Shown here in pieces: positions 1-11,144 of a stretch of 64,000 bases of DNA (its first letter is position 1; each line of letters starts with the position of its first letter). Made by a program: the position numbers and the translations under genes. The notes under the pieces were generated by a model. That model saw only the letters and a program-made list of their open reading frames with translations. It was not told the DNA's origin and ran no database searches. Origin of the DNA: Aristolochia californica. Lineage: Eukaryota > Streptophyta > Magnoliopsida > Piperales > Aristolochiaceae. The stretch is from assembly GCA_029961685.1 (NCBI GenBank), contig JARWKL010000008.1, positions 4,466,501 through 4,530,500 on the forward strand. Reading direction: 5' to 3'.

Positions 1-233
1 GTAGCAGCATTTAATCTTCATGTAGATAAGAGGAGCATACTCATTCTCCAACCTTCTTCATGAGGTTAATCATCAATAAACATCTCAGAAAAATAAAAGA
101 AGAGTACTTATCTTGGAGAGCACAACGAGTTGCTCAATTTTGCTTCAACTCCAACTTTGCAAGCTTGATAAAATCGTATGATCAACACCTTAACCAAGGG
201 ACTTGGAATCCTAAAACCATAGCTCAGATACCA
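1..233 (-). mobile_element. LTR-retrotransposon internal fragment after a PBS
   Basis: Read on the minus strand, the sequence directly after the LTR at 234-917 starts with TGGTATCTGAGC (233 down to about 222). This is close to the plant initiator-tRNA-Met primer-binding site TGGTATCAGAGC. It is therefore the 5' internal part of a minus-strand LTR element that runs out of the window on the left. No gag or pol motif is visible. The 61-codon ORF at 60-245 looks like chance. Confidence 0.6.
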
Positions 234-917
234 TGTGGAATTTAGTATTTCATGGTGGAAGGCCTCGATCAAGGTGGTGGAGAAAGATAGGAGGAAGAAG
301 AAGAGAAGAAAGGGAGAAGAGTGGAGAAGAGAGGAGAAAGAGAGGGATGACTGGTAGAGAAAGAGGGAGAGAACTCTTGGGAAAAGAGAGAATAGTCTAG
401 GGACGAATTATGAGAAGAGGAGAGGCTTGATGCTCTACCCCATGCCTTGAGGCTCTTATTTATAGTTACGAGAAGAGGTTTATAATGACTACAATGCCCT
501 TAGGGCTACGAGCTTTATGAAAGAAAAGACATAAGTGGACATACATTATCTTACATAATTACACCCTTATGACATCCTTATAAAGATCACTTTATTTACT
601 CCCTTTGCCACCTCTAGACGTGGGGGAAGAGTTCTTTCTCTTTTTACCCTTTGTGCCACCCTTCATGGATGCCTTCTAATATTAGACTTGAACTCTAATC
701 TTCTCATTATCTGCTTCCTTGTGGGTGCTTCTTTAAGAAACGTCCTTCAATGGTGTTTGAGGTCTTGAGTTAGGGTTTGATCATTTTGAAGCTTTAGACC
801 TTGAGATACATGTACTCTTGAAGGTGAAGTCTATGAAATACTTAGATTTTTAAGTTGTTAGATCAATTAAGTTTTGTTATCATCAAAAGCAATAAGGGGG
901 TCAACCTATAGTCAACA
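234..917 (-). mobile_element. LTR flanked by both a PPT and a PBS
   Basis: On the minus strand this 684-bp block starts TGTTGAC at 917 and ends CCACA at 234, giving the TG...CA ends of an LTR. It is preceded by a purine tract (AAAAGGGGGAGAT, about 930-918), the usual polypurine tract before a 3' LTR. It is followed by a primer-binding site, as expected after a 5' LTR. The middle has a TATAAAT-like box on the minus strand and a long CT-rich leader on that strand (about 270-430), typical of an LTR promoter. No partner LTR was found within the window. Confidence 0.6.
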
Positions 918-1790
918 ATCTCCCCCTTTTTTATGATGACAAAACCTAACTTGGAAAAAATAGAAATATACACTTCCCTAAGGTTGGAGTTAAAGTAATT
1001 TGTTCAAATTAAGCTTAAGCTCCCCTATAAACTTTGCATAGTGTGATATATATCCTTTTAAGCATAAGATTTGTAGAATTTTGAGTGCCTAGGTCTTTTG
1101 ATCCAAGTTCCCATTGTTTCTCCCTCTTTTTGTCATACTCAAAAAGATAATGAAGTAAACATGCAAGTCGTAACAAAAAGTGGCTCAATGGCCGTATCAT
1201 ATATGGAATTGTCAATTCTTTACAAAACGTGTGTACACTGCTTCAAAGTAAATAAATACAAGCATAAAAAGGGAGTACACTAGGAGTCACAAAAAGGATG
1301 GATGGTTGGATCCTAAAATGACTAAAATGTAAGTGGAAGGTGGCTGAGGATGGTCTCTAAGAGGTGCTCAATCCTCAGTTGTCCATCCTTCAATTGATCT
1401 TGTGTGGCAAAGAAGGCTGCCTGAGTCACCACAACATCATCGATAGCTTCCTCAAGTGTTGTAAGATGGTTGGTGGAGGTTGAGGTTCCCTCATCCATGT
1501 GGCGCCTCTTCATGAATTCAAAATGTTTCGCTAGAGGTTTAGGACTAAGCTTGTTTCCCGAGGCTACTGGTTGCGGGGTAGACTCCTTCGTGATCTTCTC
1601 TTTTTGAATACTATCCTTGCCACTTGGAGAATCCAAATTTTCCCACTTTTGTTTCTCCTATGGACATCTTCTTCATGATGTCCACTAACACCTCATCTGA
1701 GAGGTTGACTCCGCATCTACTTAGGATGGTCGTGATCTCTTGAGCGAAAGGCAACCGGTCGCTCGTGTGCTCATCGCTATATTAGCCACT
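918..1790 (-). mobile_element. 3' internal part of a minus-strand LTR element
   Basis: This stretch lies upstream (minus strand) of the polypurine tract at about 918-930. It holds a 104-codon minus-strand ORF at 1322-1636 whose product is rich in Lys, Ser, Thr and Glu and ends in an amphipathic helix-like segment (LEEAIDDVVVTQAAFFATQD). I do not recognise it. It may be the leftover of a retrotransposon accessory ORF. No reverse transcriptase or integrase motifs are visible. Confidence 0.4.
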
Positions 1791-2700
1791 ATTTTAAAAG
1801 GCTCTAATAGCTAGAATTACAAAACAGATTCTGACTTTTTTTTTGCTTCGGGTAGCTCAACATACGGTTTTACAACGCCAATCTCCCTAATAGATTGCTA
1901 CTATATTTTAGCTCTAGCTAAACCTTTCTATCTAGATTCTATAGGTTCTAGATGAACCTTTCACAAATTCAACTAAAAGAAAAGAAAAAATACACCTTTA
2001 CTTGGAGAGATGCTTCTCTTTAAGAGATTCAAGTTTCTCCTTCCTTTGTAGCACAATGTGAAATGATGGAGCTTTGACGATGTGAATGCAAGGATTTGGT
2101 GAAAGAGAAATAAGATTTTTCAAAGTGTGAGGCTATCTCTTTCACTCTAATACACTTTTAAAAGAATTATAATGGCTTGAATATTTGTCAATAAATGCTC
2201 ATTAACTTCTCAATATACAGTTTAGTGGGGTATTTATAGCTTCCCCAACTCAAACTAGTCGTTGTTTGCCCGTTTGAAAAATTCAATACATTGATTGACT
2301 GATCATTGAAAAGCGATTGATTGATCAATCAATCATGACAAACTACTTCTTTGTTAGATAATGATTTATTGATCAGTAGACTAATCGATCAATATGTTAC
2401 TATTAGTCCAGAAAATTTAAGTTGATCGATCATTGATAAGGAGATAATCCATCAATCAGAATTCCCTCTGGTTATGCCAATACAAGTGTGATCAATCAAT
2501 GCATTTCCTATGATCGATAATGCTCCATGTCCCTGTAAGATTTTGTCTAATTGATTGAATAAGGTGGGATGATCGATCATTTCATGTGAAATTTTTTTGC
2601 CGAGGCAGAAATAATCAATCAATCCAAGTGGGATTACCAATCATGTTTTATAGCATAATGGCCGTGTTCTGGATGATTGATCAATCGACTATGGTAATTC
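1790..2700. repeat. Dispersed repeat R, copy 1, with TGATCAATC-rich segment
   Basis: About 900 bp is clearly similar, in the same orientation, to 44480-45480. Shared landmarks include the 'ccaatctccctaa..agattg' stretch, the 'tttctatctagatt' stretch and 'cttggagagatgcttctctttragagattcaag'. The right half (about 2280-2700) is crowded with variants of TGATTGATCAATC and GATCGATC, which are self-complementary. The same kind of array occurs at 24840-25140 and 44960-45480. This is probably part of a long LTR or the non-coding part of a retrotransposon. No coding capacity. Confidence 0.65.
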
Positions 2701-4373
2701 CAAACAAATTAATTTTAAAAAAATATGTATGTTTTAGTTAGTTTTTTCATGTATATATTATCATATGATATTCCTTAGTTTCTTCAATAACAGATATGAT
2801 TAATGTAGTCCCTTATGGGGCACAAGACCTCCATGGGACTTGTTAGCTCCGCATCTTAATACAAAACCGGTGGAACCGCAAACAATTTCACATACATGTT
2901 AACTTGTGTGCCACTACGACCAATTGTCCGACATGGCATCGCATTTTGATTCATAAAAAATGGTTTGCAGCCGATATCGTCTGGATTCTCGATTCTGCAT
3001 GTGTCTGTGAGCCTTTTCTAGCTCTTTTTGTTTTTCTCTCTCGCGCTTGGTCCCGTCATCGCTCACTTGCTTGCTCTTCGGAAGCTGAGATACACAGCGG
3101 CGTTCGGTTTGTATCTGTATTCTCTCTGAAAGGATTTTCTGTTCTCTCTTGCCTTTGCTCGTATGCTGAGCACACGAATTTAGTGTATGCAGCTTTCTTT
3201 TTTTTTTTTTTTTTTTAATAGATCACCTGAACTTTTCTCTTTCGTAAAGATATTATCATCGAAAACATTTGAAAATTTCTAATTCCCTCTTTCTTTGAGG
3301 AGTTTCGCTTGGACATGAACCGCGACTGAATTTGAGGTTTTGGATTTGGAAGGATCGGGGTTGGGCTGCTTGTTTTGTTATTTTGGTGGCCTAATGCTTT
3401 TTGAATTTGTGCCATAGTGGCCTTTTTTCAATCTTGAGTTAAAGTCTTACATCAGGCTAAAAAACTGGGAAAAGTTTGAACCGGTTGAAACTTTATTAGC
3501 AAGTGGTAAGTACGAATGGAGTTGATTTTCTCTTTATTAGCAAGTGTGGAAAGTACGAATGGAGTTGATTTGCAGTCTAAAGAATTGGAGAAACTCTATT
3601 TAGTATCTTCCATCCAACTGTGGCTCTGTTAGTGCTTATGAAGCTTTGGAGTTGTGGAAACGACATCAATGTTAGCAAAAGAAATAATTATTGGAGTCAA
3701 TTTCCTAATTAGAGTTTGCTAATTTTATTTGTTTGGACAGCGAAATATCCTTTTAGTTGAAATAAAAATGAGAAATAAATATTTAATTGTTTAAATTTAA
3801 TATAGTGCATCTTGAGTTTTACTCTTGCAGTTGTTTGGCTAGTTAACATTCAAAAAAACAAGAAAAAGAAAAAAGCTGATCAGTTTGTTATGCCTTTCTG
3901 ACCTCTCTTTGTAAAATGAACTCCTGGAAGGGAGCATAATCGCGGCCACAAATGTATTGGAGCATGATTTATTTGAGGTCTGAGTTTCTGTAAATAGTGT
4001 TCATCTTGCTTGTAGTCTTATTCATTTGTGTTGATACCTTTAATCAAATCAACGGTTTATGTGCTTATCGATAGCTATGCACATGGAGTCTAGCAATGTA
4101 GTTCACTGGATATGATGATTACTTTACTACTAGAACTATAAAGTGCATAACACTTTAATATTTTCTCCAGTATGTATTTTGCCATGGCTTTACAATTTAG
4201 GTAAGTCTTTTTTTTTGTTGATTTCATTTCCTTTATACAATAAAATGTTGCTTTTGATCTTGAAAACTGAAATGTAGGTGGACATGGTAAATTGGAGGAG
4301 AACATTTGGAAGGGTCATCAACTGAAATTTCCTGTCAATAAATGATAGCTAGGGTGACCTGTGGTTATGCCTG
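2700..4373 (+). promoter_or_regulatory. Upstream and 5' leader region of the LAZ1 homologue
   Basis: This stretch lies between repeat R and the LAZ1 start codon. Around 2970-3180 it becomes pyrimidine-rich and less AT-rich, as expected of a plant 5' UTR. It ends in a long T run at about 3195-3216. A 5'-UTR intron is likely, since the start codon is about 1.2 kb further on and several GT...AG pairs are possible. I cannot fix the transcription start or the leader splice sites. Short ORFs here (2904-3218 +, 3215-3415 -, 4090-4305 -) show no family resemblance. Confidence 0.4.
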
Positions 4374-7300
4374 ATGAGGACAGTTGGGCTTCTTTTTAAC
4401 AAGGCTGTAAATTTATTCCCTCCCTCATGGGCAGCCATTGTTGCTGGAGCATTTGTACTTATTAGTATTTCACTATCTATGTACCTTCTGTTCGAGCACC
4501 TCTCTGGTTATAATAATCCTGAAGTATTTCTATCTATCCCTCTTTTGAGTTTATTATTATTATTTTAACTCTCCTGAAAGCAGTCACTGCATAAAAAGCA
4601 TGTAATATGTTGCTTGGAATTACTGTGCAGGAACAGAAGTTTCTTGTTGGTGTTATTTTAATGGTTCCGTGCTATTCCATTGAATCGGTGAGTTGTTCTG
4701 ACTACAGCTGCTTAAAGACATAATCTTTGTGTTTGTGTCTGGAAGCAAGCTGATTTGCCTTCTTTAATTTATTTTAACTTTATTGTATGTTGTGGTTTTT
4801 TAAAGTTTTATAACAAGCTCTGTCATGGCTATCTAGTAAGTGCGTACTTTACTGGGCACCCTTAAATAAACTTTCATTCTTTCTTATCTCTCTCTATTAC
4901 CATTTCTCTATGGGGAGTGGAGGGTCTTCCTTTCTTGTGCAAAAACTAGATGATTTCCTTTGTAATTTATGGATTGGTTTGATGTTTATCTGATGGTGAA
5001 ATTCATTCTGGCCCTTATAGCTTGTCTCACTTATGAACCCATCAATTAGCGTCTTTTGTGAGATCCTACGTGACTGCTACGAGGCCTTTGCAATGTACTG
5101 CTTTGGAAGGTACCTCATAGCCTGTTTGGGTAAGAGTTTTTGAACTATCTGGAAGGACTATAGAGTTTGTCTACTATATTCATTTGTTATTCTTCTGATG
5201 CATTTGTGTACTTTTTGTCTTTATTATCTTGAAGGTTATTTATGATGTTAAATTATTTCTATGGTGTTCACTCTTTCTAATTTTATTGACAAGCAGATCC
5301 AATTTTCCAAATGTGGACTTCAGAGCTGCTCCTATATTTTGCTGATTTTAATTCAATTTCTCCTTATTCCATGCATTGCAAATACTGCCATTATTATTTT
5401 CTATTATTTAAAAAGTTAATTCGGTTATCCTGTAGGGCTTTATGTCTAAAAAGGTAAGAGAAGAACATGAAGAAAGTGTTGGCTCAGAGAAGAAGAACAG
5501 TTTGTTAGAGGATTGAAGAGAAGAAGTGGAGAAGAAAAGGAAAAAAGAAAGAGTGGTGAAAGTAGGAGTGGGGTGAGACAAAAAGGGTGGAGAGCTTCTT
5601 TAGGTTCATTACTTGATCACCTATCATGTTATCTACATCAGGCTTTGAGTTTTGGGGTTTTCCCAAGTTAAGGGTTTTAAGTTTCAGTTAATTTCAGAAG
5701 AGGACATAAATATGGCTTATTTCCAAATGAGAAATAAGATTTGGAGTTTCTTTTTCAAAGAAAGGTCCTGTTGTAAGTTGCCTAAAGGTGTTAAATAAAA
5801 ACATCGTAGGAGGAAATAAAATGACAATAACCCTTCCCATAAGATCTAATTTTGAAAATTAAGAAGATTATTTCATGTCAAAATTATTGGTTTTGTAAGA
5901 AAAAAATTATTTATAACCAAAGATGTGTCTTGTGTCTTTTCTATTACACAATTTATTTTTTAGTGTTTAAACTTTAAAATGTACATGTAGTCTTGGCTGC
6001 AATTCTGTCAGGATTTGCCATCTTTTGGAAATAGTCCTAGTTTTGTTCTCTTCAGAAATCATGAAAGTCAAGCCCTCTAAGGTCCCTAATATACAAAGAT
6101 GCCCCTTAACTGAATACCAAACCAGCATAAGTAAACCTAGTTTTATGACACTATTTGGCATCAAGCAATACTTTATTATATTATAGGAACTTATCTTCAA
6201 ACAAGAGGATGTTATTTTTTGGGAAGAATCCCATACGGAATAAAATAATATTAGGAAAAACCATATTGTTATTAGTTGGAAAAAAATCTCATTATTTTGG
6301 CGGGTCATTTTAGATAAACTTGGACACAACTTCAACATGCTATCAAAGAAGGATGTTTGCTTTGTACCCCTTTTGGGTTGTTCACATTTAGGCCCATTGT
6401 CTATTTTAGGGGAAGTTGAGAGAGAGGGTGAGGGTTTGTAACCCATTTTGGCCTTATTGGGTATTGGTAGGAATAGTCCCACATAGACTAATATATATAT
6501 ATATATTTTAAAAGGTGTGTATAAACCACGTAAACTAATATTAGGAAAATTCATATAGTTATTAGTTGGAAAAAGGCCTCCTAACTTCGGCTAACCATTT
6601 GAGATTGACTTGGACCCAATTATACCAGTTATCATAATCATATAGGTGTAATCACTGTGCAAAGTGTCAGGAATTGGTCATACCCTATCTTCATCACTTC
6701 TATGTCTGATTTCTTGTCTGATTTCTCATGCTTCCATATTGTTCTTATTCTTATTATTGAAAATTTTCTTGTTCTCTTTTCAAAAAAAAAAAAATTCTTG
6801 TTCTAATTGTTAACATTATTATATAGTCCTACCTTAATATTCTTTTCATTTCCTAGTTGATTTTTTTACATGTTTTGAGATTTCATTTTACACTTTTCAG
6901 GTGGAGAAAAGAGGACAATTGACTTCTTGAAGAGCCAAGGTCATTTGAGTTCTAAAACACCTTTGTTACAACATGGTTCAGATAAGGGGATTGTAAAACA
7001 TCCATTCCCAATGAATTATGTCTTCAAACCATGGAGACTTGGACAATGGTTTTACCAAGTTGTCAAGTTTGGAATAGTTCAATATGTATGTTTGTTGAGT
7101 TGTTATCTCAGTCTTTTTTCTGTTGTTTGTGGTTTGTGAGAAACACAACATCTGACTGAGTTGAAACTAATACCTCGTTTTTTCTCTGTAGATGATAATA
7201 AAAACCTTTACTGCTCTTTCAGCGCTGGTGCTACAAGCCTTTGGTGTGTACTGTGAAGGAGAATTTAAACTGCATTGCGGGTATGGTTGGTGGTTAAAAA

Positions 7301-9402
7301 TCCTAAATTCATGAAAGTATGTGTATATGCTTTCAGATGAGTATGTGTTGTTTGTTGGTACTTCTCTCCTCCAATTGCCTACATAAATATAATTTGTTTA
7401 CTATCAAATTTCCTGCTTCTTAAGGCTTGCTGGTCTTCTTTATATAAACCTGCCACTGGCATATTCAGATAGGAATCCTAGATTTGCATTTCACTTTTTA
7501 TGCATCCCCATCAAGAAAACAAAAGAAAAGTAAATTAATTAAAAAAAAACAACTTTGCTAGAAAATAAAGTACATTAATTAACCTCTAATTATACCTTCT
7601 AACATTTATTATTTGATTGGGTTGAGGTGTCATAGCGTCACTAAGTTTTGCCTAGGGATGTGCATTTGTATACCATAGCATCACTAAGTTTTGCCTAGGG
7701 GTGTGCATTTGTATATATGTTTTTTGTGTCTCACTTAATGGTTCCATGAAGACTTCTAAATTATCATGATTATCCCAATTTTTTTGCAAAGAAGAAGAAA
7801 AAAAGAGAAAAAGTCTTTCAAGAAAAAAGACTGACAGCAATACCGAGGATTTGAGATATTTTTATAAATAGAAAACTATGCTTAAATGGTGGAAAAATCT
7901 TAATGCTGGAAGTTATCTTTCTCCAGCTCCTGTAATACAGCAAGAAGGCTAACTATTCCTTTTTTTGTAAATTTGATCTGAAATATCAATAAACTATTTT
8001 ATGGCTCATATAACCATGCAACAAATTTAGTACTTGAAAGTTTACTGCTCTCAAAGTGTATATATTGAATATGATTGTAGAGGATTAACATCTAGGCTGA
8101 GATTACTGATTTTAGTTATTTACTCTGGTAAACTTGCAGATATCCATACATGGCAGTGGTTCTAAACTTCAGTCAGTCTTGGGCTTTGTATTGCCTGGTG
8201 CAGTTCTATAATGCTACAAAGGATGAATTAGCGCATATAAAGCCATTGGCAAAATTCCTTACATTTAAGTCAATAGTCTTTTTGACATGGTGGCAAGATG
8301 TGGCTATTGCCATTATTTTTGCCTTGGGTTTATTCAAGAGCCCTATAGCTGAAGCATTGCAGTTCAAATCTAGTATTCAGGACTTCATCATTTGTATAGA
8401 GGTATTTCACTTTTTTTACAAAATTATCATATCCAACCTACCTTAGTACTCATCTGGTGGTTTTGAACCAAGTTTCTATATTCTAAGAAAATATTGTAGT
8501 TTTCTAACGTACCTGTATGTTCTTCCAGCACAGATGGGCGCTGCTGCTGTTGTCCACCTCTATGTCTTCCCTGCGAAGCCTTATGCATTAATGGATGAAT
8601 GGATCTCTGGTAATGTAGCAGTTCTAGGGGATTATGCTTCTGTTGACTGCCCCGTAGACCCTGATGAAGTTAGGGATAGTGAGAGGCCTACAAAATTAAG
8701 AATGCCCCAGCAGGAAAATATTGATGTCAAGTCTGCAACAGCCATTGGTGAAAGTGTTCGTGATGTCTTTGTTGGTGGCGGTGGATATGTAAGTTGGTTT
8801 CTTTAATCTTCTCTTTTTTCCTCAAAAGATGAATTAACTTTGTTTATATCCCAAATAATGGGATAAAAGGAGCACAGCTTTTGACATGGATCAGTCCATA
8901 ACTAGGGAAAGGACAGATATTATGTTTGTACTCTTCTACTAAATTGTCATGTTATTGTTTTTGTATCAGATCTTTACCAATATCAAAGATCTCGATACTC
9001 GTGTTTTGGCAAAGCCACTCATACGCGAAACCTGTTAATTTCTTGTAGATTGTGAAGGACGTCAAGTTTACAGTGACCCAAGCAGTTGAACCCATGGAGA
9101 AAGGCATTACACGGATCAACCAAAAGCTTCACAAGATCTCGGAAAACATAAAGAGGCATGAGAAGGAGAAAAGGAAAACCAAAGATGATAGCTGTATTAA
9201 TTCATCTTCACCTAGGAAAGTGATTCGTGGAATTGATGACCCTCTCTTGAATGAAAGTGTAAGTGATGGAGGAGTCGCAAGGAGAAAACACCACCACAGG
9301 CGGGAATCAGGGTACAATAGTACAGAGAGTGGAGGAGAAAGCAGTGACCAGAGTTACGGTGGCTTTCAAATTCGTGGGCATAGATGGATATCAAAGGACT
9401 GA
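4374..9402 (+). CDS. LAZ1: LAZ1-type DUF300 (TMEM184-like) membrane protein, 8 coding exons
   Basis: Coding exons: 4374-4523, 4631-4687, 5021-5129, 6901-7085, 7192-7280, 8140-8401, 8534-8788 and 9049-9402. They join in frame to 486 aa, the usual length of plant LAZ1. The product is a multi-span membrane protein of the DUF300/OST-alpha fold. Exon 1 has the first hydrophobic helix after MRTVGLLF. Family signatures are PCYSIES, the CYEAFAMYCFGRYLIACLGG block, KPWRLGQWFYQVVKFGIVQYM, LNFSQSWALYCLVQFY and FKSIVFLTWWQ. The C-terminus is a charged cytosolic tail with the KDVKFTVTQAVEPMEKG segment and a His/Ser-rich end. Arabidopsis LAZ1 sits in the tonoplast, was found as a suppressor of acd11 cell death and affects brassinosteroid signalling. 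The function here is inferred from that family. An earlier ATG at 4367 is out of frame. The exon 7 acceptor lies 5 nt after a competing AG, and only the downstream one (8532-8533) keeps the frame. Intron 3 (1.8 kb) carries a TRIM. Confidence 0.95.
6210..6627 (+). mobile_element. Diverged TRIM (miniature LTR element) in LAZ1 intron 3
   Basis: The left terminal repeat is 6210-6337. It starts TGTTA, contains 'ttaggaaaaaccatattgttattagttggaaaa' and ends CTTCAACA. It is followed at once by TGCTATCAAAG, a degenerate tRNA-Met primer-binding site. The right repeat, about 6463-6627, has the same core plus roughly 38 extra bases with an (AT)n run. A purine-rich stretch (about 6411-6435, gagagagagggtgaggg) precedes it as the polypurine tract. 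There is no coding capacity. The right boundary is approximate and no clear TSD was found. It is related to the TRIM at 18743-19067. Confidence 0.7.
7631..7716. repeat. 43-bp tandem duplication in LAZ1 intron 5
   Basis: Two adjacent copies (7631-7673 and 7674-7716) of a 43-bp unit beginning 'catagcrtcactaag' differ at only a few positions. It is intronic, between coding exons 5 and 6. No function is suggested. Confidence 0.85.
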
Positions 9403-11144
9403 CTTGACAGGAAACGTGTTAAAGAAATTAAGATGGAGTATTGCTGTAGATTGGACATGTTTGTAAGGATTTCTCCAGCAGCTGGTTTGGCGGATACAAA
9501 GCTTGTGGAGAGTGATGTTGTTTGGTGCAGAACACGACTGTAAATAGGTTGCTCTGCTGTTATTGAAGCTTTCCAGTTGATTGATGCCTGGGAAAATTGC
9601 CTACTAAAGTTTTGGTTCTCCCTTGTATAGAAAACCAACCTCCAAGAGCAACCTCAGTTAGATGGAAGTGTGCTGTTTATTCTTTCAGCTGTGTCTGAAA
9701 CAGAGTTGCATTCTGGGAAAAGCCAAGGAAGGGATTTGAAATGTCGTGAGAATAGACATCAGAGGTAAAGGTAAACTCTAAATTTCACTGTCGAACTCTC
9801 ACGTACAGATTACTCTGTTCTAGAACCACTGCTCGTTTTGTACTTTGTTTATTGGTCGAGCTGACTTGGGTTTCCTTAGATGTGTAGTCGTTCATCACAA
9901 AATTAAAGAACCAAGGATTATGAAAATTCAGCGACGCTTCTGTTACATTTCCTATATTGTAAGGGAAGAATTTCCAGATTTTCGTATGATACATAGCTGA
10001 AAGTGGAAGTACTCCCATAGTTTGGCAAATGGTTCATAAAAGAATCAATCCTGTTGAAATGCATTATCATTTTATTTGATATGCATTTATAAGAGGAAGA
10101 TACACTATTATAAAAGTTAAATTTAAAAATCAAGTTAGTATTATATTTGCTATAGTTTTAAGTAAACAGGAATTCACGGCTGATCTAATACGAAAAATCA
10201 TTTGGTATAAAATAAACAAAAATGGTTATGCCATCTGACTTTTGTATATTTTGTACTAAATGATTTTTTGTATTGGATCAACCTTGTACTAAATGATTTT
10301 TTGTATTGGATCAACCTTTGCAAGAATTCAGTATCAAATTTACTATAATTCAAAAGGGTGTTTCGAGATTCAAGAACATGTATTCTGATTGCTTCAATAA
10401 GAGAATGGTTATACAATTGTTGTAGTAGCCCTAGAAAAAGAGAATACAGGGGATGAGTTAATTAAATCCACTGTTTCAATGCAAAACCTTTCCTCCCTTC
10501 TTCTCTCACTTCCCCTCTCTTTAGTCTGTAAATCAATCATTGGTTCATGGATATTGGAAAAAAAATACAGAATCAACCAAAATTTTGGTGACTTCCTCTC
10601 ATCTTCTATCCTTCTGAATGTTAGCCATAATTTTTGCAACAACATGAATAAATAATACCAACTTGGTTGCGCCTAAACTCAACCCAATCCATTCGTGTAA
10701 AACAAAAGCAATTTTCCCTATCATTCATGAATATCACCAACACTACTGACTACTGTTAGTAGCTGCCTGCAATGGAGATTGGTAGCCCATACATAGTACA
10801 TTCAGCGGCTTAAACATCAAACAGCAGATAACCAGCCCGATTATGAAGACTCATTTCCAGGAGAATGTTGGATAAGATCAAATAACAGGCCATATAAACA
10901 ATACCAAGACACCTACGCATAATCGTTTAGAGTAAAGCTTGCCACAGATTATCATTATACATCACACAACGACAGGCCAACATATATCTCCTTGGCAGCC
11001 CTCATTGAGGCACTAAAGGGTAATATCTACCAAATTGCACATTAATTCGAAAACCATGGAATGAAACTTTATGTATGGGATGTTAGCTACTGTAAAGACA
11101 AGAAGACCCAAATCTGTAGCACAACAATATGTACCGAAGGATGC
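9403..11144. other. Convergent 3' region between LAZ1 and SmD3
   Basis: The left part should be the LAZ1 3' UTR, and the part just left of 11145 the SmD3 3' UTR (minus strand). Short ORFs on both strands (9366-9638, 9785-10018, 10198-10416, 10409-10645) have no recognisable family content and are treated as chance. I cannot place poly(A) sites with confidence. No transposon structure is evident apart from the small tandem duplication at 10251-10316. Confidence 0.5.
10251..10316. repeat. Perfect 33-bp tandem duplication
   Basis: The 33-bp unit starting 'ttgtactaaatgatttttt' occurs twice head to tail (10251-10283 and 10284-10316) with no difference, which suggests a recent slippage or duplication. 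It lies between the two convergent genes. Confidence 0.95.

Noticed and set aside
1322..1636. 104-codon minus ORF as a host gene
   Set aside because: It has a clean start and stop but lies between an LTR-type polypurine tract and repeat R, with no introns or known domain. It is more likely part of a retroelement.
2280..2700. GATC-rich array as a replication origin or methylation-regulated switch
   Set aside because: That logic applies to bacteria. Here the array is inside a dispersed plant repeat present several times.
5967..6554. 195-codon minus-strand ORF
   Set aside because: It lies in LAZ1 intron 3 and runs backwards through the TRIM. The product has no domain and low-complexity content. 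It is a chance frame.
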